A stretch of DNA of 64,000 bases from Enterovibrio gelatinilyticus. GTDB lineage: Bacteria > Pseudomonadota > Gammaproteobacteria > Enterobacterales > Vibrionaceae. Below, in pieces: positions 56,550 through 64,000 of the stretch. Position 1 is the first letter of the stretch. Every line of letters starts with the position of its first letter. Location of the stretch: assembly GCF_028683095.1 (NCBI RefSeq), contig NZ_JAJUBC010000003.1:238803-302802 (forward strand), written 5' to 3'. Made by a program: the position numbers and the translations under genes. The notes beneath the pieces were generated by a model. The model was given only the letters and a program-made list of their open reading frames with translations. It was not told the origin of the DNA and searched no databases.

Positions 56550-56978
56550 ATGCGCTTTTCTTCTTTTCGCACATTCTGGATTTCAGTGATCAGCTTGCTT
56601 GTCATGCTGCTCTCCAGTTTTGCATCAAGCGCATCTTCCCTGTCTATGCAAATGGACATGATGAGCGGACACAAAATGTCTGCCAATGTCGTCGATTGTG
56701 ACATGGGTAAGCAACCCGTCAATCTTCACGCTCAACATGCAAACCACAAACTCATTGATGAACCCATTGACCAATCAAGTGCGAGCCCAACACATTGCGG
56801 TGACGACACAAACATGGTTCATAACTGCTGCTCTGCAACCTGCTTTACGTCCATTGCTTTGCTGTCGCCAGCCTATCAATCTCAACAATTGCTGACACAA
56901 CTTGCCCTGATTTCCTCAGAACGAGATATCAGTGTCATTGAACGTACCCAGTCTCTTTATCGCCCCCCGATAGCCTAA
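56550..56978 (+). CDS. Small metal-binding exported protein of the cus operon
   Basis: A 142-residue protein with an N-terminal hydrophobic signal (about 5-30; FWISVISLLVMLLSSFASSAS). The mature part is rich in Met, His and Cys: SMQMDMMSGHKMSAN, NLHAQHANHK, HCGDDTNM and HNCCSATCFTS. This composition suits copper or silver binding in the periplasm. Small proteins of this kind begin Cus-type operons in marine gamma-proteobacteria, but their role is not established. The ATG at 56550 is used because a reading from TTG at 56535 adds five residues without support. It lies about 30 bp downstream of the candidate MerR-type promoter and 95 bp before the outer-membrane channel gene. Confidence 0.65.
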   Translation: MRFSSFRTFWISVISLLVMLLSSFASSASSLSMQMDMMSGHKMSANVVDCDMGKQPVNLHAQHANHKLIDEPIDQSSASPTHCGDDTNMVHNCCSATCFTSIALLSPAYQSQQLLTQLALISSERDISVIERTQSLYRPPIA

Positions 56979-57072
56979 ATCTCACTCTGAAATGTCGTAC
57001 CACTGCGCTTGACTTGCGCCGTGGAGGGTAATTCCGCGTCCAATTTCGACGCGAACAGAATGGATTTATATC

Positions 57073-58470
57073 GTGAATATCAAACCGAGCTTATTGACAC
57101 TGGTGATCAGTGCTGTGGTTGGCATGTCTGCACCTGCATTTTCCGCGACAAAAGAAGACGTTGCGCGTGCCACAAATGCTTCCAACACGCTAACGCAACT
57201 CATTGAAAAAGCGCTGGATAACGATGCCAGTCGCAAACAATTCTATGCGCAATCCCAAGCCATGCGCGAAACGGGAGTAGCGAGCACCACCCTCATGGAC
57301 CCGAAATTAAAAGTCGGTGTTGGTGGTTTTCCCATCGACAGCTTTCAATTCGACAAAGATCCAATGACCAATATTTCCGTCGGTCTCATGCAACAGTTTG
57401 AGCGCGGAGATACTTTGTTATTACAAGGAAAAAAAGCAAATCAACAGGCTGATGGCGTTCAGTTTCAAGTGGAAGCACGAGAGCGCGACGTTGCCAATAC
57501 CATTACTCAACTTTGGTTAGAACTCGGTTATCAACAAGAGGCTGAGCGTATTCTTCAAGAAAATCAGCGCCTACTAAGAGAGCTAACCCGTTTTATCCAA
57601 ACCAACTATTCGATGGGTCAAAATGAAGCACAGGACTTACTCAACGCTCAGCTTCAGGTCAGCAAATTGGATGACAAGCTCAATGCCAACGCGCAAGTTC
57701 AGCGTCGTATCGTTTCTCAACTTTCAGAGTGGTTGGGTGCCGAATGGTTAGCAAATTCGCAGGCGTTAAATGCCAGTAATGAATTGAACTGGCAGGCGCT
57801 CTCAAACACTTTGGATCAAACAGAAAGCACTGAACATTTTTCGCTACTTCTTCAGCACCCAATGGTCAAAATGGCCAATACAGCGATTACCGTGCAACAA
57901 ACCCAAGTTGAAATAGCCGAACAAGCCTATGCGCCCCAGTTTGGTGTTGAAGTGATGTATGGATACCGACAAGCTAATGGGATGAATGGCCAGCCAGCTT
58001 CTGATTTGGTCAGCGCCTACCTCACGCTAGATATTCCTCTGTTTACTGACAATCGTCAGGACAGAAACCTCGCTGCTGCACAGTACCAAGTGGGCGCGTC
58101 AAAATCGCAAAAAGACCTCCTCCTTGCACAAATGAACGCCAAGGTTAACGCCCTTCTCGTAGACAAGAGCAAACTTGAGCAACGCCTATCGCGTTACGAA
58201 AACACGCTGTTAGGACAAGCCAATGCGCGTACAAAAGCTGTAGAACGTGGATATCAAAACAACACGGCGCAGTTTAGCGATGTGATAGCAGCAGCCAACG
58301 ACGAACTGACCTTGTCGCTAGAACAACAACGACTGGTGACCGATTTGAACTTGGTCAACAGCAACTTGGCTGCCTTATTGGGTGGATTCAATTACAACAC
58401 CAATACACCAGATATCGCATTACCAGCGCACAGCAGAGCTTCCACAGGCCTAACAACCACCAAACAGTAA
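57073..58470 (+). CDS. cusC: TolC/CusC-like outer-membrane efflux channel
   Basis: A 465-residue outer-membrane efflux factor of the TolC family, the exit duct of the copper/silver pump. The signal peptide covers about 1-24 (VGMSAPAFSA). The helical barrel repeats contain LDVSF-like coiled segments. The two halves show the usual TolC pattern, with YSMGQNEAQDLLNAQLQVSKLDD in the first and YLTLDIPLFTDNRQDRNLAAAQYQ in the second. The GTG start at 57073 has only a weak GGAT upstream. It precedes the adaptor gene by 24 bp and is part of one operon with cusB and cusA. Confidence 0.88.
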   Translation: MNIKPSLLTLVISAVVGMSAPAFSATKEDVARATNASNTLTQLIEKALDNDASRKQFYAQSQAMRETGVASTTLMDPKLKVGVGGFPIDSFQFDKDPMTNISVGLMQQFERGDTLLLQGKKANQQADGVQFQVEARERDVANTITQLWLELGYQQEAERILQENQRLLRELTRFIQTNYSMGQNEAQDLLNAQLQVSKLDDKLNANAQVQRRIVSQLSEWLGAEWLANSQALNASNELNWQALSNTLDQTESTEHFSLLLQHPMVKMANTAITVQQTQVEIAEQAYAPQFGVEVMYGYRQANGMNGQPASDLVSAYLTLDIPLFTDNRQDRNLAAAQYQVGASKSQKDLLLAQMNAKVNALLVDKSKLEQRLSRYENTLLGQANARTKAVERGYQNNTAQFSDVIAAANDELTLSLEQQRLVTDLNLVNSNLAALLGGFNYNTNTPDIALPAHSRASTGLTTTKQ

Positions 58471-58494
58471 GACACCGCAAGGTAGGAGATAACA

Positions 58495-60204
58495 ATGAAA
58501 AACATACAAGTCGCTACTCTCGCGTTACTGGTTGGCGGAGCCATCGGTTTTGGGGCTAACCACTTTCTTTCGGGGCATGATATGTCCGCAATGGCGGCAA
58601 CTTCACCCGCCAGCGGAAACGATGAACCGCTCTATTGGGTAGCGCCAATGGACCCTAATTACCAAAGAGATAAGCCAGGGAAGTCTCCAATGGGTATGGA
58701 TCTCATCCCCGTATATGCCGATGACATGTCAGGCAAGGATGACAAACCCGGCACGGTGAAAATCAATGCTTCCGTCGAAAATAACCTGGGCGTTAAAACC
58801 GCCGGAGTAGAATGGGCACCACTATCGCCGCGCATTGAAACCGTCGGTTATATCGCATTTGATGAAAGCCAATTATGGCAAACCAACGTTCGCGTCGCGG
58901 GCTGGGTTGAGAAGCTATACATCAATGCCGTTGGTGAAAAAGTCAGCGAAGGCGACGTACTCTTTACTCTCTACTCGCCAGACTTAGTCAAAGCACAAGA
59001 AGAGCTTTTAAACGCCTATCGAACGGGTCGCAAAGGGCTCGTGAAAGGTGCAACCGAACGCCTCGTCACACAAGGGGTTGATCGGGACCAAATCCAGCAA
59101 ATCGTTAAACGTGGAAAAGCACAACAAACCATCGATATCAAAGCTTTAGGTGATGGCGTAATTGCGAGCCTCAATATCCGTGAAGGTGGGTACATCTCCC
59201 CAGCACAAGCCGTGATCAGTGCAGGTCCTTTAGATAAAGTCTGGGTTGATGCGGAAGTATTTGAACGCCAAGCACATTGGATGAAAGCGGGCAGCAAAGC
59301 CGCAATGACGCTCGATGGCCTACCGGGCAAAGAGTGGCTGGGTGAAGTCGACTATGTCTATCCTATTTTAGATCCGAAAACCCGCACCTTGCGGATGCGT
59401 TTGAAGTTTGACAACGCCAATGGCGAACTTAAGCCCAACATGTTCGCTAATATCGCGCTACAACCCGTCACCGACGATGCTGTCCTAACGATCCCTAAAT
59501 CATCCGTCATTCGCTCTGGTGGCATGACGCGCGTTGTTTTAGCTGAAGGTGAAGGTAAATACCGCTCGGCGCGCATTGAAGTGGGAAGAGAAGCTGGCGA
59601 AACCATTGAAGTGCTTCAAGGGCTGACGGATCAAGATCGCATCGTCACGTCTGCACACTTTATGTTGGATTCAGAATCTAGCCAATCTGCAGATCTTGCC
59701 CGAATCAATGGCATCGAAGCACCTGCGCAAACTCAATGGGCAAAAGGTGAAATCACCGATGTCATGATGGGTCACCGCATGCTCACCATCAATCATGAAC
59801 CCGTACCTGCATGGAACTGGCCGGGCATGGTAATGAATTTCACTTTCGCTAATGGCGTTGATCTTGATGATTTTAAAGTCGGACAGTCTATCGACTTCGA
59901 AATGCAAAAAGCCGAGTCAGGCCAATACGAAATTGTCGATTTCAAAGTCAGCGGAGATGCTTCACCCAATGAGGTCTGGGTTTCCGGTGAGATCTCCATG
60001 TTAATGGCCGATTTTGGCATGATCACCCTCACCCATCAGCCTGTCGAAGAATGGAAGTGGCAAGCGGGAGAAATGAATTTCTCCGCCGATGACAGTGTCA
60101 ATCTCAGTGGATTTACTGAAGGCCAAACTGTGCGTTTTCTCGTAGCAAAAAATGGTGCTGATTTCGTATTGAAAGCGCTTGAACAGCAAGGAGGCGAGCA
60201 ATGA
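58495..60204 (+). CDS. cusB: CusB-type adaptor fused to two CusF domains
   Basis: A 569-residue periplasmic adaptor, much longer than the about 400 residues of E. coli CusB. The N-terminal part has a membrane-anchor or signal segment (1-30) and a heavy-metal-binding domain with PMDPNYQRDKPGKSPMGMDLIP (about 50-72). The adaptor core with lipoyl halves follows (about 95-405). Two CusF-like copper-chaperone domains end the protein. The first (about 415-485) keeps the copper ligands His434, Trp442, Met445 and Met447 with E. coli CusF spacing. The second (about 490-565) keeps His514, Trp522 and Met527, but Gly525 replaces the first Met. GGAG precedes the ATG. cusA starts on its stop (ATGA). A fused chaperone would hand copper directly to the pump. 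Confidence 0.92.
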   Translation: MKNIQVATLALLVGGAIGFGANHFLSGHDMSAMAATSPASGNDEPLYWVAPMDPNYQRDKPGKSPMGMDLIPVYADDMSGKDDKPGTVKINASVENNLGVKTAGVEWAPLSPRIETVGYIAFDESQLWQTNVRVAGWVEKLYINAVGEKVSEGDVLFTLYSPDLVKAQEELLNAYRTGRKGLVKGATERLVTQGVDRDQIQQIVKRGKAQQTIDIKALGDGVIASLNIREGGYISPAQAVISAGPLDKVWVDAEVFERQAHWMKAGSKAAMTLDGLPGKEWLGEVDYVYPILDPKTRTLRMRLKFDNANGELKPNMFANIALQPVTDDAVLTIPKSSVIRSGGMTRVVLAEGEGKYRSARIEVGREAGETIEVLQGLTDQDRIVTSAHFMLDSESSQSADLARINGIEAPAQTQWAKGEITDVMMGHRMLTINHEPVPAWNWPGMVMNFTFANGVDLDDFKVGQSIDFEMQKAESGQYEIVDFKVSGDASPNEVWVSGEISMLMADFGMITLTHQPVEEWKWQAGEMNFSADDSVNLSGFTEGQTVRFLVAKNGADFVLKALEQQGGEQ

Positions 60205-63200
60205 TTGGTGCTGTTATTCGTTGGTCGATCGCCAATCGCTTCTTGGTGTTAGTCGCCACCATATTTCTCACTCTGGGTGGGTTATACAGCGTAAAGAACA
60301 CGCCTGTTGATGCCCTGCCCGATCTGTCTGATGTTCAGGTGATCATTAAAACCAGTTATCCGGGTCAGGCCCCACAAGTGGTGGAAGACCAAGTCACTTA
60401 TCCACTCACAACCGCCATGCTGGCAGTACCCGGCGCAGAAACCGTTCGCGGCTACTCGTTTTTCGGTGATTCGTACGTTTACATCATTTTCAACGACAAT
60501 ACCGACATGTATTGGGCGCGTTCACGCGTGTTGGAATACTTAAGCCAAGTTGCGCCAAAACTGCCACCCAGCGCTAAGCCAACATTAGGGCCTGATGCAA
60601 CCGGTGTGGGTTGGATTTACAGCTACGTGCTGCAAGACAAAACTGGACAACACGATCTAGCGGAATTGCGTAGCTTGCAAGACTGGTTCTTGAAATACGA
60701 ACTCCAAACCGTGGAAGGTGTTTCTGAAGTTGCCACTGTCGGCGGCATGGTGAAGCAATATCAGGTGCAAATTGATCCTGCAAAATTGCGTGCCTATAAC
60801 CTGACGCTGCAACAAATCAACATGGCAATCCAAAACGGCAATCAGGAAGCTGGTGCATCCGTGATTGAAGTGGCGGAAGCTGAGCACATGGTGCGAACCA
60901 CAGGTTATCTTTCTAGTGTGGAAGATATTCAATCACTGCCGTTGAAAGTGACCGAGAAAGGCACACCTTTGTTGCTCGGCGACATCGCTGACATCAACAT
61001 CGGCCCTCAAATGCGCCGAGGTATTTCAGAGTTCAACGGAGAAGGTGAAGCCGTCGGTGGCGTGATCGTGATGCGATTTGGTGAAAACGCGAGCGAAGTG
61101 ATCGACAACGTCAAAACCAAACTCAACGAACTTCAGCGCAGCTTGCCTGAAGGCGTCGAAATTGTCGCCACTTACGATCGTTCAACCTTGATAGATAACG
61201 CCGTTGAAAACCTTTGGAAGAAACTGGCAGAAGAGTTCATCGTTGTTGCCGTGGTATGTGCGCTATTCCTGTTCCATATCCGCTCGTCACTGGTCATCGC
61301 CATCAGCTTACCTATTGGTATTCTGTCTGCGTTTATTGTGATGCATTGGCAAGGAATTAACGCCAACATCATGTCTCTAGGCGGTATCGCGATTGCCATT
61401 GGTGCAATGGTCGACGGCGCCATTGTCATGATTGAAAACGTGCATAAACATATCGAGCGCACTCCCCTGACTGACAAGAATCGCTGGCAGGTGATAAGCA
61501 AAGCGGCAGAAGAAGTTGGCGCACCACTTTTCTTCTCATTGCTCATCATCACCTTGAGTTTCGTACCCGTGTTTGCACTCGAAGGTCAAGAAGGCAAGAT
61601 GTTCTCGCCGCTGGCGTTTACAAAAACCTATGCCATGGCTGCCGCTGCAGGTCTCGCAATTACCTTAGTACCTGTGCTTATGGGTTACTTCATTCGCGGT
61701 AACGTATTGCCTGAGAAAAAGAACCCGGTCAACCGAGGTTTGATTGCCTTATACCGCCCTGTTCTAAACCTGAGCCTCACTTACCCGAAGACCATGATTG
61801 CCCTTGCTATTGCACTAATGGCCTCCGCCTATTACCCCACTAGCAAGTTGGGTAGTGAGTTTATTCCGCCTTTGGATGAAGGCGATCTTATGTACATGCC
61901 CACCACCTATCCGGGAATATCGATTGGTAAAGCGCGTGAACTGCTGCAACAAACCAATAAGCTCATCAAAACAGTGCCTGAAGTGGACACAGTGTGGGGA
62001 AAAATTGGTCGTGCAGAAACGGCGACTGATCCAGCGCCTTTGACCATGATTGAAACCGTGATCCAGTTGAAACCTCGAGAAGAGTGGCGTGAAGGCGTCA
62101 CAACAGAATCGCTGCGCAAAGAATTCGACGATCTCGTGCAATTCCCCGGTCTAACAAACGCTTGGGTCATGCCAATCAAGACGCGTATCGACATGCTGGC
62201 AACAGGGATAAAAACCCCTATCGGCATTAAGATTGCGGGGCCAGATCTTAAGGTGATTGAAGGGATAGGTGCAGATCTAGAACCCATACTGAATCAAGTA
62301 TCTGGAACCGCCTCTGTGTATGCAGAACGTGTGGCAGGCGGACGTTATGTCACTATCGATATCAAACGCCTTGCTGCTGCTCGGTATGGGTTAAGCATCA
62401 AAGACGTTCAACAGGTTGTTTCAACCGCCGTCGGTGGCATGAACGTGGGCGAAACCATTGAAGGGCTAGAACGCTATCCGATCAATGTGCGTTACCCGCA
62501 AGACTACCGCGACTCTGTAGTTAAACTACAAAACTTGCCATTGGTGACCCCTAACGGCGCTCGAATCGCTCTGGCAGATGTGGCAGACATTCGCTATGAA
62601 GATGGCCCACCGATGATCAAAACCGAAAACGCACGCCCTAATGGCTGGGTATTCGTGGATATTGACGGTCGAGATCTCGGTTCTTACGTGACTGAAGCAC
62701 AATCTGTTGTCGCAGAGCAACTACAGCTACCTGCGGGTTACTCACTCGTGTGGTCGGGACAATATGAATACATGGAACGCGCTAAAGAGCGCTTAAGTGT
62801 CGTTGTTCCAATTACCATCGCCATCATCATGTTGCTCTTGTATCTCAGCTTCCGCCGTGTTGGTGAAGTCATGATCATTATGGCGACATTACCGCTAGCC
62901 ATGGTAGGTGGCCTTTGGTTGATGCATTACCTAGGCTACAACTTTTCCATTGCCGTGGGTGTTGGGTTTATTGCGCTTGCTGGTGTCGCCGTAGAAATCG
63001 GCGTCATTATGTTGGTGTATCTCAACCAAGCGTGGCACGCCAAAAAACTGGAAGCACAAGAAAACAACCAGCCGCTATACCCAGAAGACCTCACGGGAGC
63101 CATTCGTGAAGGTGCAGGACTGCGTGTACGCCCGGTGATGATGACAGTGTTAACCGTCATCATTGGCCTCATTCCCATCATGTATGGCGAAGGCACTGGC

Positions 63201-63329
63201 TCCGAAGTCATGCAGCGCATTGCTGCACCTATGATTGGCGGCATGGCATCGGCGTTGATGCTCACGCTGTTAGTTCTCCCGGCTATCTACAAACTTTGGA
63301 AAAATCGCGAAATCACACAACACGATTAA
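60201..63329 (+). CDS. cusA: Copper/silver RND efflux permease CusA
   Basis: A 1042-residue heavy-metal RND exporter. The three methionines that carry copper or silver in E. coli CusA are preserved: Met in DLMYMPTTYPG, Met in APLTMIETVIQ and Met in TRIDMLATGIKTPIG. The proton-relay helix 4 contains GGIAIAIGAMVDGAIVMIENVHKH. The pump exports Cu(I) or Ag(I) from the periplasm and cytoplasm through the CusB and CusC partners. Its ATG overlaps the cusB stop by 4 bp. A cupredoxin gene follows after 54 bp. The metal specificity (Cu/Ag rather than Co/Zn/Cd) is inferred from the methionines and the CusF domains. Confidence 0.95.
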   Translation: MIGAVIRWSIANRFLVLVATIFLTLGGLYSVKNTPVDALPDLSDVQVIIKTSYPGQAPQVVEDQVTYPLTTAMLAVPGAETVRGYSFFGDSYVYIIFNDNTDMYWARSRVLEYLSQVAPKLPPSAKPTLGPDATGVGWIYSYVLQDKTGQHDLAELRSLQDWFLKYELQTVEGVSEVATVGGMVKQYQVQIDPAKLRAYNLTLQQINMAIQNGNQEAGASVIEVAEAEHMVRTTGYLSSVEDIQSLPLKVTEKGTPLLLGDIADINIGPQMRRGISEFNGEGEAVGGVIVMRFGENASEVIDNVKTKLNELQRSLPEGVEIVATYDRSTLIDNAVENLWKKLAEEFIVVAVVCALFLFHIRSSLVIAISLPIGILSAFIVMHWQGINANIMSLGGIAIAIGAMVDGAIVMIENVHKHIERTPLTDKNRWQVISKAAEEVGAPLFFSLLIITLSFVPVFALEGQEGKMFSPLAFTKTYAMAAAAGLAITLVPVLMGYFIRGNVLPEKKNPVNRGLIALYRPVLNLSLTYPKTMIALAIALMASAYYPTSKLGSEFIPPLDEGDLMYMPTTYPGISIGKARELLQQTNKLIKTVPEVDTVWGKIGRAETATDPAPLTMIETVIQLKPREEWREGVTTESLRKEFDDLVQFPGLTNAWVMPIKTRIDMLATGIKTPIGIKIAGPDLKVIEGIGADLEPILNQVSGTASVYAERVAGGRYVTIDIKRLAAARYGLSIKDVQQVVSTAVGGMNVGETIEGLERYPINVRYPQDYRDSVVKLQNLPLVTPNGARIALADVADIRYEDGPPMIKTENARPNGWVFVDIDGRDLGSYVTEAQSVVAEQLQLPAGYSLVWSGQYEYMERAKERLSVVVPITIAIIMLLLYLSFRRVGEVMIIMATLPLAMVGGLWLMHYLGYNFSIAVGVGFIALAGVAVEIGVIMLVYLNQAWHAKKLEAQENNQPLYPEDLTGAIREGAGLRVRPVMMTVLTVIIGLIPIMYGEGTGSEVMQRIAAPMIGGMASALMLTLLVLPAIYKLWKNREITQHD

Positions 63330-63383
63330 TTGACTTGCCGCGTTGAAAAGACGCGGCGTATACACTGATTTAAAAAGGAAAAC

Positions 63384-63920
63384 ATGATGAAAAAAACACT
63401 ACTGGCACTATCACTGGCTATTTTCACTACTGGCGTAACGGCAGATGCTATGGACCATTCCAAAATGGATCATGGCAAGATGGACCACGGAAAAATGGAC
63501 AATGCCAAAATGGACCACTCAAGCATGATGAACATGGAAGGAATGTCTGCGGTTGGCATGCCTGCCAATGGCGCAAAGCCTGACAAAGTGGTTCACGTTA
63601 TTTTAAGCGACGACATGCGCATTAACTTCAAGAAAGATGTAACGATTGAACCTAATGACGTCGTGCAATTTGTTGTGATGAACGTTGGCAAAATCGACCA
63701 TGAGTTTTCAATTGGCTCAATGGACGAACAATTAAAGCACCGCGAAATGATGAAGAAGATGACTAGTGGTCATGACCACGATTCAGGCGGCACAGTGACG
63801 GTTAAACCAGGCAAAGCAAAGCAGTTGTTATGGCACTTCCACGGTGATACGAACGTTGAGTTTGCTTGCAACATTCCAGGCCATGCAGAAGCAGGCATGG
63901 TGAAAAGTGTGACACTGTAA
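63384..63920 (+). CDS. Exported cupredoxin with a Met/His-rich N-terminus
   Basis: A 178-residue periplasmic copper protein. The signal peptide is about residues 1-20 (cleavage near TADA). A Met/His repeat follows, with four MDHxK-type units between 23 and 45 (MDHSKMDHGKMDHGK). The C-terminal domain (about 70-178) is a plastocyanin-type cupredoxin with type-1 ligands His106 (KIDHEFS), Cys162, His167 and Met172 (ACNIPGHAEAGM). AAGGA precedes the ATG. It follows cusA by 54 bp and probably ends the operon. It is likely a periplasmic copper carrier or sink. Confidence 0.88.
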   Translation: MMKKTLLALSLAIFTTGVTADAMDHSKMDHGKMDHGKMDNAKMDHSSMMNMEGMSAVGMPANGAKPDKVVHVILSDDMRINFKKDVTIEPNDVVQFVVMNVGKIDHEFSIGSMDEQLKHREMMKKMTSGHDHDSGGTVTVKPGKAKQLLWHFHGDTNVEFACNIPGHAEAGMVKSVTL

Positions 63921-63957
63921 CCCCGAAGGTTTATCCAATATAAAAATAGCCGCAATG

Positions 63958-64000
63958 TGAACTGCCCCCCAATAGTTGGACAACCAATTATTGGGGGTCT
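63958..64000. mobile_element. Left end of an IS3-type insertion sequence, cut by the window edge
   Basis: Starting at 63958 the sequence begins TGAACTGCCCCCCAATAGTT and continues GGACA, the type of terminal inverted repeat that starts many IS3/IS150-family elements. CCCCAATA and TATTGGGG form a nested inverted repeat just inside. The transposase lies beyond the window, so the family assignment rests on the terminus alone. Confidence 0.6.

Overview
The window looks like a chromosomal segment of a marine gamma-proteobacterium of the family Vibrionaceae (Vibrio, Enterovibrio, Grimontia or Photobacterium). The case rests on Vibrio-like gene families: a chitin-binding secreted chitinase, an NhaA antiporter, paired RND efflux systems with two adaptors each, an EAL-HDOD protein, and an ectoine-degradation island. 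Base composition is moderate and even throughout. No tRNA, rRNA, CRISPR array or prophage was seen. The only mobile-element trace is an insertion-sequence end at the extreme right edge.

Layout. (1) 1-10.5 kb: purine and glyoxylate catabolism. The partial gcl gene (minus strand, cut by the window edge) diverges from malate synthase and a GlcG/HbpS-like gene. A FadR-type GntR regulator follows, then an xdhA-xdhB-xdhC-guaD operon that takes guanine and hypoxanthine to urate. A shared palindrome, TTGTATACAA, sits next to gcl, malate synthase and upstream of xdhA, suggesting one regulator for the pathway. (2) 11-13 kb: two unknown lipoproteins and a miniature exported protein. (3) 12.9-16.6 kb: a large GH81 beta-1,3-glucanase lipoprotein with 20 copies of an 18-bp repeat and a LacI-type palindrome upstream. 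(4) 16.9-21 kb: housekeeping genes (DEAD-box helicase, Nudix hydrolase, hotdog-fold protein, NhaA). (5) 21.5-26.8 kb: first MFP-MFP-RND efflux operon. (6) 27-31.5 kb: hybrid histidine kinase plus degenerate EAL-HDOD protein. (7) 31.7-41.8 kb: PhzF-like protein, a 57-residue protein, KatG, a GH18 chitinase, an FKBP isomerase and an EIIC-EAL membrane phosphodiesterase. (8) 42.3-50.1 kb: an ectoine-degradation cluster (enuR, doeA, doeB, doeX, doeC, doeD). (9) 50.2-56.4 kb: second MFP-MFP-RND operon with a divergent TetR regulator. (10) 56.5-63.9 kb: a Cus-type copper/silver efflux operon ending in a cupredoxin, followed by the start of an IS3-type element.

How the parts fit together. Region 1 lets the cell use purines, with glyoxylate entering through tartronate semialdehyde (Gcl) or malate (malate synthase). 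Region 8 converts ectoine, a common marine solute, to aspartate. The glucanase and chitinase attack laminarin-type glucans and chitin. The two RND systems and the Cus system handle toxic compounds and copper or silver.

Several start sites were moved on the basis of ribosome-binding sites and family alignment: xdhA, xdhC, helicase (TTG), nhaA (TTG), three efflux adaptors, doeB, doeD and malate synthase. The least-explained signals are a small-RNA or attenuator candidate upstream of the chitinase, an inverted pair of perfect DnaA boxes after nhaA, a RutR-like operator upstream of xdhA, and the fusion of two CusF domains to CusB with one copper-ligand methionine lost in the second.
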